46,195 bases of DNA from Mastigamoeba balamuthi (GCA_902651635.1 CACRSC010000073.1:1-46195), one strand, 5' to 3'. Positions 1 through 10,478 are shown, counted from the first letter of the stretch. Made by a program: numbers and translations. The notes: generated from the letters alone by a model not told the origin.

Positions 1-37
<37 letters not shown>

Positions 38-118
38 CTCTCCTCTCTCTCCTCTCTCTCCTCCTCTCTCCTCCTCTCTCTCTCTCCCTCTCCCTCTCCT
101 CTCCCTCTGCTCTCTGCT
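1..118. repeat. CT-rich microsatellite / polypyrimidine tract
   Basis: Nearly pure CT dinucleotide repeat with occasional CC interruptions at the window start, grading into C/T/G-rich low-complexity DNA up to about 550. No coding signal is visible on either strand. It probably lies in an intron of the Rho GTPase gene that ends at 923. Confidence 0.9.
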
Positions 119-556
119 CCCGCTCTCCTGAGACGGACGCCACTCTGCCTACTGTCGCTCTCGCTCTGCGCTGCGCTCCCTCCCTCCCTCGAGAGGGGGG
201 GCTGTTGGTGGCGGGTGGGGGCTCTTCGGTGTCCTCTGTGGCTGAGCGCTGTCCCTGCGCGTCTCTCTGTGCTCCGTGTGCTGTGCGTTGCTGTGTTGTG
301 TGCCCGCTCCTGATACTGCGCTGCTTCTTCTGCTGCTCTATTCTCTTCCTCTCTGCTCTGCTCCCTCGGAGCTCGTGGGGGTCGCTGTGCGCCGCGCAGG
401 CCGCAGGCTCGCCCGTCAGTTGTGTCCATTTCTCGCGCTTCTTTTTTTCTCGACAGCCCGCTGCACCTTTGTTGTCTTTTCCGCTCTGTGGTGACGCCAT
501 TTCTCCTCTGCCCTCGGCGCCGCTGACGACCGTTGGCATGCGAACCGCCACCGCAG
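119..556 (+). other. Intron-like pyrimidine-rich stretch upstream of the Rho GTPase exon
   Basis: No protein homology was recognised in any frame. The stretch is T/C/G-rich and ends in a plausible acceptor (ccaccgcag, AG at 555-556) immediately before the recognisable GTPase exon. The N-terminal GTPase exons with the P-loop and switch regions are not found here, so they must lie before base 1. Confidence 0.5.
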
Positions 557-923
557 GATCGAGAACCCCAAGAGCCTCGAGAGCGTGACGGCCAAGTGGG
601 TGCCCGAGGCCCAGGCGCAGTGCCCCGCGGCGCGCATCATCCTCTGCGGCCTCAAGTCGGACCTGCGCCACAGCACGCGCGTCATCCGCGAGTGCACAGA
701 GGCCTACGGGCGCGGCCTGATCACCGCGGACGAGGGCGCTGCCAAGGCCAGGGAGATCGGCGCCACCAAGTACGTCGAGGCCAGCGCCCTGCTGGGCCAC
801 GGCGTCGCAGAGGTCTTCTACGAGGCCGTCAGCGCCGTCGTCGTCTCGCGCACGCCGGTGGCGGCCAGCAGCGCGGGGCGGATGATGAGAGCGCAGCAGC
901 GCAACAGCTGCCTCGTGGCCTGA
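557..923 (+). CDS. Rho/Rac-family small GTPase, C-terminal exon (partial)
   Basis: The last exon encodes IENPKSLESVTAKWVPE, followed by IILCGLKSDLR, the Rho insert region, EIGATKYVEASALLGHGV and a C-terminal CLVA. This matches the second half of Rac/Rho GTPases: the G4 box is LKSD instead of the usual TKLD, and the G5 box is EASAL. Proteins of this family cycle between GDP and GTP at membranes and control actin. The C-terminal CAAX box ends in Ala, which by general CAAX rules favours farnesylation over the geranylgeranylation usual for Rho proteins. The exon starts in phase after the acceptor at 555-556 and stops at TGA 921-923. The P-loop and switch exons lie outside the window. Two RhoGEF genes further along the window could encode activators of such a GTPase, but that pairing is only inference. 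Confidence 0.85.
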
Positions 924-1398
924 CGGCTGGCCCCTGCCACCCCCTCTTGGCCGCACTGTGGCTGGCCACTGTGGCCATCGCTACACCTCCCCCTCACCTT
1001 TCCCTATATTCCTCCCCCACCCCCCACCCTCCTCGCACGCATCGCACCCGGTCAGAGGATACGCTCGCTAGACACCCGGTATCCGACCCGCCTCACCACG
1101 CCATCCCTTTGCTTTCTATTGTGGTTTTGTGAAAACAACGACAATTGATAATCTGTTTCACTGCACGCGGCTCTTGATACACACCCCGCACGAATCAAAT
1201 GCCTCTCTGACGGCGTCTTCGGCCCGCCAGCGCCGTTGGACAACACGCGACCAAGAAGCTGGCGTGGAACCTTACATACCAGTCGTTCCATCGTGGCCTC
1301 GGGCAAAGAGAAAGTGAGCCGGATTAAGAGAGAACTTCACAGGAACGACATCGGATACAGCGCCAGCGATAAGACAGATGGGTTGATTGTGAGGAAGC
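924..1398. other. Intergenic, convergent gene ends
   Basis: This lies between the stop of the Rho GTPase (+) and the stop of the SR140 homologue (-), so it should hold both 3' UTRs. I see no gene or RNA element; the short ORFs are unrelated to known families. Confidence 0.6.
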
Positions 1399-3713
1399 TT
1401 ATGTGCGTGAGCGCTTTGCCGCGGGCTCAGATGCTGTGTCGGAAGCAGCGGGGGCCGGCACCTTGCCAGAGAACACGTTCTCGAGATTGGAAATGAACTG
1501 AGGCGGGTACAGCGACCACTGCTCCCACACGCGCAGAACGCGGAGCACCTGCTCCTTGAGCCCCAGTGCCGTGATCCGCCCCGTGATTCCCGCGTACACC
1601 TCCGCCAGGACCCCAAACACCTCGGGCAGGACCTCCTGGAAGCTACCGCAAGCACTGTGAGTGCTCTGAGAGGCCCGAGGGAGCAGTGGGAGAGGCGCAC
1701 TGCGAGCGGTATGCAAAGGCGTTGTGGACGGAGGCAGAGGCGCTGTTGTGCAGTATGTCCGAGACGAGGTACAGCCGTGCGACCCGCGCAGGCACCGACG
1801 CGCGCTGCAACGCGATGGCCTTGACGACGGCCCGCACGACATAGTACGACGAGTCCGCGTGGTCCAGCGCGAACGCCATCGCCTCGCAGATCCTCTCGCG
1901 CTCGGCCGTCAGCGCCAGCAGCAGCTCGTCGAGCTGCCGCGCCTCGGAGCGCCCCAGCGGCTTCTTGCCGTGCGCCTGCGCGCCGCCGCCCCGCTTGCGG
2001 CCGCTCCTGGCCTCGGCCCTCCTCGCCGCCCGCGCGCGTCGCTCCTCCGCCTCGCGCTCGGCGCGGGCGCACGGGGGCGGGACCCACACGGGGCCGCCCG
2101 CGAACATCTGGAACGAGGACGTGCGCCAGCGCTGCTCCGTGTCGCCCTGCAGCAGCGAGAACACGCGCCAGCGGTAGTAGTTGTTGTCGTCGCTGCCGGC
2201 CTCGAGCAGGAACTTGTACTCGGGGTTCGACCCCTCGCGCATGACCAGCAGGTGCTGCGGGCCCCCTCGCGCGGTCAGACGTCGGCGGGGCACAGCCAGG
2301 GGGGAGGCAGAGGAAGAGGAAGAGAGAGGTCTCAGGCGCGGCAGGCGCGGGCGGCACACACCTCGAAGCGGTGCCCGTTCTTGTACACGAACCGCGCCAC
2401 GCGGTCGATCAGCGCGGCCGACTTGGGCGCCTTCACGACGACCTCCGCGGGCCTCTGCGGCGCCGCCCCCGCAGCCCCGGGGCCCCCCGACGCCGCCGCC
2501 GCCGCGCCAGCAGCGCCCGCGGCCCGCACGGGCAGCGGCACCGCCTTGCTCCACTGCAGCTTGATCTCCAGGCCCTCGATCGTCGCCGCTGGGAGCGGGG
2601 CAGTCAGAAACCGCTGGAAACCGCTGTGTGAAGCGGCGAGAAGCGGGCGCACAGGACATGGAGCGCTTGGCCAGCTCGGCGTCCTCGCGGCGCATGAACG
2701 CGACGAAGCCGCAGTGGCGCGCCCTGCCGCGCTCGGCCTCGTCGCCGCCGCGGGGCCACATCACCTTGACGCTGGCGACGGCGCCGTAGCGCCCGAACTC
2801 GCGCGTCAGGCGCTCCTCGTCGACACTGGGCGCCAGGTTGGCCACGTAGAGGTTCGTCGTGTTCGGGTCCTCGTCGTCGCCGACCGCCGCAGCCGACGAT
2901 GATGACGTCAATGACGACACGTCACCGGACGCGACAGCGCCGGCAGAGGTCGACGACGGCAGCGCGGGGTCCGCCGCGGCACCCGCTGACGTCAGCGACG
3001 ACGACGACGACGACCCTCGGGCTGACTGGCGGCGCTGTATCTCCGCCTTGAGCTCGTCGATGGCGCGTCGCTTCTCGCGCGCGTGCTCCGACTCGTCGGC
3101 CGCCTGCTCGCCCGTCTTGACGCCCTCGAAGACGTTCTGCGCCGGCGGGGAGTATTTTCGCGATCCGTGAGCCCATTTCCCCGATGCGACCCCGCGCGCT
3201 GCGCAACTATGAGCGTCGGCGCCTTGCGGTCGCCCGGGTCCTGCGCTGCCTGCGCGGGGCCGTGCGCCCTGGGCGGCGCCAGCGTGTAGGTCGCCCCCTG
3301 CCGCTCGCCGCGGCCGTCGCCTCCGCTGCCACTGCCACTTCCACTGCCACTTCCACCGCCACTTCCACCGCTGCCACCGCTGCTGGCGCCCGAGGGGTCG
3401 AGGACGCCGCCCCGCACCCACGTCTTGGGCTTGGACGCCTCCCGCGCGATGCTCGAGGCGGAGGACGACGACGCCGAGGCCCCGCGGCCGCGCGCAGGGG
3501 GCGCAGGGGCGCCAGAGGCCTCGAAGGAGGAGACGAAGTCGGCGTAGATCGCAGCGGTCTCGGCGTCGCGTTTCTGCGGGCAAGCCGGCGGGGGCGACGG
3601 GTCAGGCGGCGCTCGCGGGCGGCGCGGGGGGTGGGCGGGCGGGCGCGCGCCTTCTGCTTGGCCTCCTGCTCCTCCTTGTGCTTCTGGAACGGGTTCTTCT
3701 TGGGGCCCCACAT
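1399..3713 (-). CDS. SR140/U2SURP-like U2 snRNP-associated splicing factor
   Basis: Six exons on the minus strand (3713-3651, 3573-3208, 3136-2653, 2588-2362, 2254-1701, 1654-1399) join into 649 residues. Domain order is that of U2SURP/SR140: an N-terminal motif with AAIYADFVSSFEA and KTWVRGGVLDP; an RRM (about 230-330) with NLYVANL and HCGFVAFMRREDAE; a SURP module split by an intron (about 350-400, FVYKNGHRFE then HLLVMREGSNPEYKFLLE, with NYYRWRVFSLLQGD after it); and a CID-like region ending with LYPPQFISNLENVFSG. The family associates with the U2 snRNP in the nucleus and acts in pre-mRNA splicing. The Arg/Ser-rich tail of animal orthologues is missing, so the protein is shorter. The first intron (3574-3650) has no GT near the required position and fits a GC-AG intron (AAG|GCGCGC). 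The start ATG at 3713-3711 is the first in frame, with no acceptor upstream. Confidence 0.9.
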
Positions 3714-3995
3714 CCGCGCAGAACACGTTGATTTGTGCCACACGGGGAATGAATATCTGGCAGATTTACGAAGAAGAATCTCTATCAAAACCTCTGTTTC
3801 TGCTTGAGATACGACAGGTCGTTTCTGTTCCTTTCTCTCATGTTCCCTTTGACACGGCCGATGCAGCCTCTGTGCCCGAGGGATCTGCTGGCCCACTGCC
3901 CGAGATCGCCTGCGATATCGGGCAAGAAATCGTGATCGGTGTCCGCGAAAAGCCGAAACGCCTGTTTAATTATTGGCTTCTCGACACAAGTGACT
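3714..3995. promoter_or_regulatory. Intergenic region between divergent genes, AT-richer
   Basis: The 282 bp separate the SR140-like start (-) from the first ATG of the small downstream protein (+). It is clearly more AT-rich than its surroundings and contains gaatatctgg and gcgatatcgggc, close to motifs seen in other intergenic segments of this window (9680-9770, 10330-10390, 40741-40800). A shared promoter role is inferred from position only. Confidence 0.35.
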
Positions 3996-4788
3996 ATGAG
4001 CGCCCAGACCGCGTCTGCCTCCGTGCCCCCGTTTCTTCAGCCCGGCGCCACGGTTCCGCCCCCGCGTCCCACTCCGCACCGCACCCCCTCGTCTCCCCCC
4101 GCGCTCTGACTGGCCCCCCCACGCCCACGCGGACAGGCCGCCGCTTTCCCCCACGAGAGCGGAATACCAGTCCGCCCCTCCGAGTCCTCCGCCTTCGCTT
4201 CCGCCTCCCCGTGCGCCCCTTGCGTCCCCTCCCTCCCGCCCTCCTCCCGACCCCCTCCAGGGCCACCGCGAGCGCTGTGGCCGGCCCGCGGAAACCCCGT
4301 CATAGAAGAGATTTCTCCGGAAGAATTCCGAGATTCTCTCCCCCAGATTCCTCGGATCTATTTCCGAGGCGGATCAATTGCCTGACACGCAAACGGCACC
4401 GGGGGGGAAAAAGGGCGGGACTCCGTACGTCGTCAACCTCAAGAGCTCCGGCCAGTTCCGTGTCTCGAGCGGGGCCCCGTACGCCGCGGGCGACCGCGAC
4501 GAGCCGCCGCCGTTTGCGCAGGCGGCCGCGGGCGGCCTGCCGTTCGCCCAGGGCACGTCGTCGGCCGCCCAGCACGGCGAGCGCCCGCCGGCCTTCGTGG
4601 CCGATGGCCCCGGGGCCTCTGGGGGCGGCCTGCCCGCGTTTGTGGTGGCGGAGGCGTCCGGGGGCCCAGAGAGGCAGGCGGGCAGCAACAGCGCGCTGCC
4701 GCCGTTTATGCAGGGCGAGCGCGGCGCGTGCAGCGCGTATGCCGGCGGGTGCCGCTCGGACGAGGCGCCCTACGCCTCCTCGCGCTGA
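3996..4788 (+). CDS. Low-complexity protein with PPFxQ repeats, function unknown
   Basis: The secure part is an open exon from about 4348 to the stop at 4788. It encodes a Gly/Ala/Pro-rich chain with repeated PPFAQ, LPFAQG, PPAFVADG, LPAFVVAE and PPFMQGERG units, ending APYASSR. It has no ATG before the last quarter, so an upstream exon is required. An ATG at 3996 opens a short frame (MSAQTASASVPPFLQPGATV) that carries the same PPFxQ unit and then stops; it is the likely first exon. The splice sites are unresolved: candidate donors lie at 4053 and nearby, and candidate acceptors at 4331, 4345 or 4367. No homologue is recognised. The composition suggests a disordered protein. Confidence 0.45.
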
Positions 4789-5261
4789 GAGACACGTCGG
4801 ATCCGGTGCCCCTGCGCGCCCCCCACGATCTGCTGGTGTAGTAGCAACGGTGGAACAAAGCGCTGGGGGCTTTCAGGCATGAAAAAGTGTAAAAGCGCAC
4901 AAATGCGCCGCCGGTGAATCCAGTGGGGCGGGGTGTGGGCTCGGTGGTGCCTGCACCATCGGAAAGCACGTTTTCTTGAACTCGTGACGGAGGGGGCACG
5001 CACGTGTAGGTTGGTGATGTCACGCTGCACCTTTCTTTTGTCTCTGTTTCGTCGCACACAGTCGCACTCCTCCACTTTCACGCTCCCGTGTCCCCCCTTG
5101 GCGAGCCCCACACCCCCCGAGCGAGTGAGGACCGCGATCTCTGCCCCTCTCTCGCACATCCCCACCCCCCTCCCCCTGCACCCGCGATCCCGCACAGAGG
5201 GCAGCCCAGCCAGCGGTCAGCGCACCTTCACACAACGGCTTTCTTCCTCTCCGGGTTGAAA
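4789..5261. other. Intergenic / upstream region of the amylase gene
   Basis: No gene seen. The last 150 bases are C-rich and lead to the amylase ATG at 5262. Confidence 0.5.
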
Positions 5262-8197
5262 ATGCAGTCGCACCAGCCGGCGCTGTCCCCCGCCGCCCCC
5301 GCCGCCCCGCTGCCGCCGCCGCTGCTGTGCGCGCTCGCCCTCGTGCTCCTCCTCGCACGGGGCGCCGCAGCAGCGTCGATCAGCGTCGCGCAGTCGCCGC
5401 CGACGACGGCGATCACGACGGGCGTTACTGTCGCCGCGGGCCTGCGCGTCAACGTGACCGTCTGCCCGCTCTACAGCGCCACGCCGCCGGCCTACGCGTG
5501 CTCCCTGCACTGGGCCCGCGTCTCGCAGTGGGGCGGCGCGTGGACCGACGACGTGGAGGTGCCGCTGGGCCGTCCGTCGCGCGTGACCGAGGGCTCGCGG
5601 ACGTGCGACGTCCTGACGGCTGTGCTGCGCCCGCGGGCCGGCAGCTCCATGTTCGAGTTCTACGGCGTCTGCCAGGCCGGCTCCGAGGACAAGGTCTACA
5701 CCTCCTCCTACGCCAGCAACGGCAAGATGGTCGCCGCGCCCCGCTGCGGCGACGGCGTCGTGGGCGCGGGCGAGCAGTGCGACCCGGGCGCCCCTGTGAT
5801 GCACTGCAACGCGAGCTGCCAGTGCGACCCGGGGACCGCGAAGATCCCGGGCGCCCTGGGCTGCAGGAACCCGGCGGCCACGCTCGACAGGGCCAAGGCC
5901 GACGTCTGGCGCCGCAGGTCCGTCTACCAGGTGCTCACCGACCGCTTCGCGCGGGCCAGGGAGGACGGGGCCGCCCAGCCCTGCTCGCTCTCGGACTACT
6001 GCGGCGGCTCGTTCAAAGGCCTCCGCGAGAACCTCGACTACATCCAAGGCACGCGCACAGCGCACCCGCGCGCGGCCGGAGCGCCTGGCCCACACGGGCC
6101 CGTACCCCACTGACCCGCAGCGGCGCGCAGGGATGGGGTTTGACGCGCTGTGGCTGTCGCCGGTCGTCGAGAACACGGCGGGCGGGTACCACGGGTACTG
6201 GGCCAGGAACTTCAGCAGGGTCAGCCCGCAGTTCGGGGGCGAGCGCGAGCTCAAGCTGCTCGTCGACGAGTGCCACAGGCGCGGCATGCTCGTGATGCTC
6301 GACTGGGTCTCGAACCACGTCGGGCCCGTCGGCGACGACTTTGCGCAGATCGACACGTTCAGCGACGGGCGCTACTACCACGGCTGCGCGGGCTGCTCGT
6401 CGTCGTGCTCGATCTACGACTACCACGACTACGAGCAGGCCGAGCTCTGCAGGCTCAGCGGCCTCCCGGACCTCAACGACAGCGTCCCGGAGGTCCGGGC
6501 CAAGCTGGCGGGGTTCGCCAACGCGCTGCTGGCGACGTACGGCTTCGACGGCATGCGCATCGACACGGTGCCGCACATGGCCGTCGAGTACTGGGAGAGC
6601 TTCCGCGCGTCGGTCGACAGCTTCATGATCGGCGAGATCCTCGACGGGCAGTACTCCCGCGTCGCCGACTACCAGTCGCCGCTCGACTCGACGCTCTCGT
6701 ACCCCACGTACTACACGCTGCGCAACGTCTTCGCCAGCAAGGCGAGCGCCACGGCCCTCGACGCCGCGCTCAAGTCCAACAGGGCCGCGTTCCTCGACAC
6801 GACCGTGCTCGGCTCGTTCGTCGACAACCACGACCAGGCGCGGTTCCTCAACGCGCAGGGCGACAGGACGCTGTACCGCAACGCCCTGGCGCACGTGGTC
6901 CTCGGCGAGGGCATCCCGTTTGTCTACTACGGCACAGAGCAGGAGCTCAGCGGCGGCAGCGACCCCGCCAACAGGGAGGCCCTGTGGACCAAGGGCTACG
7001 GCACCGGCACGGCCATCTACAAGTTCCTCGCGACCCTCAACGCGGCCCGCAAGAGCGCCCACCTCTGGGACTTCCCCCAGACGACGGTCTTCAGCAGCGA
7101 CACCACCTACGCATTCACCCGCGGGCCCGTCATCGTTGTTCTGCAGAACACGTGCGCCTCTGCGCCCCCCTGCTCTCTTGCACTTGGTGCTCGGGCGACT
7201 CACAAGGGTCTGTTGCCTCTGGCAGAGGCTCCATCTCAGGGGCCAGGACCATCACGCTCCCGGCGGGCTCCGTGGCTCCTGGAACGTATTACAACATGTG
7301 CGGCTCCGAGTTGCCTTCGTTTATTAGGCCCAGCCAGCTGTGTGACTCACCCCCCTTCGCTCGCTTTGACCTTGCAGATTCGATACCGCGCGGACCATCG
7401 TGGCGACTGCGGGCACGTCGCTCAGCGTGCCGCTCCTCTCGGGTGAGCCCGTCGTCTTCTCGTCGCAGCCGCTGCACACGGTCGACGCGAGCTCGTCGTC
7501 GTCGCCGTCGTCGAGCGGCAAGCCCCCAGGGCCAGCCCGGAGCAGCGAGGAGCCGACTCCGGCGCAGCGCGACAAGTCCGACAACGGGCTGAGCACGGGG
7601 GCCCTCGTCGGCATCATCGTCGGCTGCGTGGGCGGCACGCTCGTCATCGTCTTCATCGTCCTGGTCATCGTCGCCATCGTCATCCTGCGCCGCGGGAACG
7701 CCGCTGCCAGGCGCTCGCGGCTCGACGACAGGGCCGTCGCCATGGGCGACATCGAGGCGAGCAAGCCCCGCGGCCACGCGCGCAGCCCCGCGGCCGACGC
7801 CAAGCCGGGCTCTCCGAGGGCCGCAGCGGACGCGCGGCACAGCGTGCGACCCGCAGCCGCAGCCGGCGGCGCGGCGGTGGCGACGGCGGAGAAGAAGCAG
7901 GCGGTGGGCGGCGCCTCCGCGGTGGCCGCGGGCGACGGCAACAACAGGCGCGCGCCGAGGTCGCAGGCCCAGGGCGAGAGGAGGCACAGCTCGCACTCGG
8001 CGTCGCACCACCACAGGCACAGCTCGAGCAAGCGGCGGGCGTCGGCGCGCGTCCCGTCGACGACGCTGAGCGACCCGGTGGACCTGTCGCAGATGCAGGG
8101 GGCGGCCCCGCCTGTCGCGATGTCGCTGGTGCTCAAGACCCCGGAGGAGCTGGCGGTGGAGGCACGCCAGTCGCCGGAGCTGTCCATATCGCCCTGA
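5262..8197 (+). CDS. Membrane-anchored GH13 alpha-amylase (Taka-amylase type)
   Basis: Four exons (5262-6048, 6131-7151, 7226-7309, 7378-8197) give 903 residues. A signal peptide (about 1-37) precedes an N-terminal domain and a Cys-rich CGDGVVGAGEQCDPG segment resembling the DUF4215 type. The GH13 barrel starts near residue 215, with fungal-type motifs YQVLTDRF and GMGFDALWLSPV. All four conserved regions are present: DWVSNH (near 320), GMRIDTVPHM with the nucleophile Asp (near 402), MIGEILDG with the acid/base Glu (near 428), and FVDNHDQARF (near 493). The C-terminal beta domain includes GARTITLPAG and TYYNMCG. A linker, one transmembrane helix (about 701-735, GIIVGCVGGTLVIVFIVLV) and a basic His/Ser-rich tail of about 170 residues follow. 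The enzyme should hydrolyse alpha-1,4-glucans outside the cell or in a vacuole lumen while tethered to the membrane. Intron 1 (6049-6130) fits GC-AG (CAAG|GCACGC). Confidence 0.9.
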
Positions 8198-8653
8198 AGG
8201 GGCCGCGCAGGTACATAACCACACCAATCCCACGTTAACGCCAGCAGTAAGACAGCAGACGAATACATAAGCCCACAGGGGCAGTGTTATCTCCGTTTAT
8301 TTGTGCTTCAGTTTTGCGTGTTGGTCGGCCTCGTGTCGGCTCCCGAGCACCTGAGCGCGCGGACATGGGTGCGCAAGCCCTCTTCTTCTCCAAGTCCTGG
8401 CGAACAGCCACGATACGAACGCACGACGACGACTACAACGCGCTTCGCAGTGTCCAGGCGACTGTGACAGGCCGCCCTTGTCGCCTTGGCGCATGGCACG
8501 GCGCGTACAGCAATGCACGGCCACCCGCAAAGCCAGCAACAAACGAGAGCGACGACACACAAGCCCCAGCGGAGGGCCGGGCGTTGACTCGCACTGAGAC
8601 AGCGACGGCGGGCGGCGACCACATTCGTCTTGTACACATTCGACAGCCCCCCA
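8198..8653. other. Intergenic, convergent gene ends
   Basis: Between the amylase stop (+) and the SRI-protein stop (-). Likely 3' UTRs; no gene or structured RNA recognised. Confidence 0.5.
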
Positions 8654-9425
8654 CTACTTCTTTTTCTCCGTTGCCGCCCTTCTTTTCTTCTCCGCGTCCT
8701 TGGCGAGGGCCTCGGGCGGCGCCTTGTAGACGGCGCCGCCCGCGGGCATCGCAGAGTCGGCGAGCTTCTTGAGCTTGCTGCGTGTCGACTCCTTCAGGTG
8801 GTACCTGTGCCCCGCGGGCTTGGCGTCCTGCCTCTCCAGCACCTTCTTCACCAGCCGCCTCGCCAGGTGCTTGAAGTCGTCCTTGCCCGCAATACGGTTC
8901 TCCTTCCCTGCCCGGCCGGAGAAAAAAAACAAAGTCAGAAACCGATAAAAACCCGAGCAGAGAGCCGCGAGACGCGCACAGTAGACACTAAGGCGCTCGA
9001 TTATGACGGTGGTGACCTCCTTTTTGAACGCTTTTCTGTCGCCGTCCCTGGCGGGCGCCGCTGACGTGTGCTCGCGCTGCTCGGGCGCCGGCTGCCCTGC
9101 GGGCCTCGCCTGCCCGGCGGCGTCCTCGGCCCTCTCGGCTCTATCGGCCCTCTCTGCCCTCTCTATCGGCCCTCTCGGGGGCCCTCGGGGGGTCCTCGTA
9201 GTAGTACGCGGGCTGCTGCGGGGGCTGGGGCTCGGGCGCCTGCTCGTGGGGCTCGGGCCTGTGCGCCTGCGGTGCCGGGACGGGCGCCGGGAGGTTTGCG
9301 AGGGCCTGGGCGATGATCGACGGGCGGCCCCTGCTGTGCGCGGCCCCCGTGCCCGCGGCGGGCCTGTACTCGCCGACCATCCCCGCCGACGACCGCGGGG
9401 GCGACGACGACGCCGGCGACCGCAT
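8654..9425 (-). CDS. Small SRI-domain protein (Set2-Rpb1-interacting fold)
   Basis: The C-terminal exon (8907-8654), joined across a 72-nt intron (8908-8979, donor GTGCGC) to the exon beginning at 8980, encodes KKEVTTVIIERLSVYWKENR, then DDFKHLARRLVKKVLERQ and GGAVYKAP, ending in a Lys-rich tail. DDFKHLARRL followed about 45 residues later by GAVYKP-like residues is the signature of SRI domains, which bind the phosphorylated C-terminal domain of RNA polymerase II (known for SETD2/Set2). No SET domain is present nearby, so this is a stand-alone or N-terminally different protein. Upstream, a Pro/Ala/Gln-rich disordered stretch reads from MRSPASSSPPRS (ATG at 9425-9423) to PPQQPAYYYEDPP, but in another frame. 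The join falls in imperfect GAGAGGGCCGATA repeats around 9120-9190, and I could not decide between an intron and an indel. Confidence 0.6.
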
Positions 9426-9833
9426 GTCCGAGTCGTGCGAGTCGTGGCCAGACCTTGCGGACCCCCGCGTAAGCAAAAGCGCACCACGACAGGCATTGCA
9501 GCCACCAACTCAGGAGGGCTCTGCGCAGTTGGCCAAGCGCACAGCAGAAACGAAGGCGCCTGTGTCCCTCCACCGTGAACTGACGATGAAATGCGGAGAA
9601 TAATCAAGAGACCACGAACCGTGCGATACTCGGGCAGAGAGCAAAGAGAAACGGAGCAGCCTCCCAGGAAGACGTAATTTGGAATAATATCGAAAATATC
9701 GCGAAATCGAGGGGATACGCGAAATATCTGGAATTCCCTGCGTGGAAAGGAATTCCGGTCGCGGAAGACGCGAGGGAGAAAAAAAACCCGCAAGCAAGCG
9801 TGTGCGCAGAGACGCGGTCGCTGCGATCCCCCC
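9426..9833. promoter_or_regulatory. AT-rich intergenic island with repeated ATATC/GGAATTCC motifs
   Basis: This 400-bp gap lies upstream of the SRI gene. The core (9676-9770) is strikingly AT-rich for this genome and carries aataatatcg, aaaatatcgcg, gcgaaatatctgg and two ggaattcc blocks about 20 bp apart. The same vocabulary recurs in other intergenic segments. Promoter function is inferred from position and composition. Confidence 0.4.
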
Positions 9834-10273
9834 TCAGGCGGCGTACCCCGAGCCCTTGCGGAACGAGACGTCCTCGAGGCCCCCGAGGTCCACGCGCGCC
9901 GCGCCGCTGCGCCTCCTGCGTCGCCTCTGCGGCCGCTCGTCGACGACGTCGTCGCCATACGCGTCGTCGCCTTTGCCTGCGCGCGCAGGGCTCCTGCGCC
10001 GCCTGCGCAGCGGCCGCGGTTTTCCGTCGTTTTCGGAGCTCTCCGACGCGTCTCGCGACGACGGCGGCGCCGAGGGGGCCGACCCGCGCGAGGCCGACGA
10101 GGGCGAGCGCGGCTGCAGTGCCGTGGCGTTGCTGGCGACGAGCAGGAAGACCCCGTCCACTTCGCGCCTGCGAAGAGGAGGAGTTGGGGGGCAAGCAGAG
10201 TGAGGGGAGGCGGGTGGGTGGGGCTTCTGCAGCACCGCTCGGGCTCGTTGGCGTCGCCGCGGCGGGAGCTCAT
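9834..10273 (-). CDS. Small arginine-rich protein, function unknown
   Basis: Two exons (10273-10236 and 10167-9834), separated by a 68-nt GT-AG intron with a good polypyrimidine tract (cctcctcttcgcag), join in phase to give 123 residues. It starts MSSRRGDANEPERREVDG, then VFLLVASNATALQPRSPSS, and contains two basic clusters (RPLRRRRRSPARAGK and RPQRRRRRRSG) that could act as nuclear signals. It ends VSFRKGSGYAA. The short hydrophobic stretch after residue 18 is too weak to call a membrane segment. I recognise no family. The clean splice phase and length divisible by three support a real gene. Confidence 0.5.
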
Positions 10274-10478
10274 TTGGGACGTCGGGTGCGCGTAAAGAAC
10301 TTTTGAATTTGAATTCAAAAAGAGCCCGCGCCGGCGGTATATCTCGGGGGATACAAATCTTGGCGAGATATCGAATCCTAGTGATATTTGCTCCTGGGGA
10401 AAACCGGTTCCGCCTTTGACTTCTTGTTGTGTCTCGGCTGTGGGGCCTCTTTCTCACCCTGGCGCGAGCTCATCTCGA
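10274..10478. promoter_or_regulatory. AT-rich intergenic island upstream of the arginine-rich gene
   Basis: It contains a perfect palindromic core tttgaatttgaattcaaaa (10301-10320) and several ATATC-type words (gtatatctcgg, cgagatatcgaatcc, gtgatatttgc). It lies directly upstream of the minus-strand start at 10273 and so is a candidate promoter. Confidence 0.4.

Noticed and set aside
5217-7203. Long minus-strand frames opposite the amylase
   Set aside because: They mirror codon-position GC of the strong plus-strand gene and show only Arg/Ala/Val-rich sequence without motifs.
8654-10318. A 554-codon minus-strand open frame spanning the SRI gene and the arginine-rich gene
   Set aside because: Only its 3' end matches a known domain; the rest is Arg/Pro/Ala-rich translation of GC-rich DNA and overlaps two better-supported exon sets.
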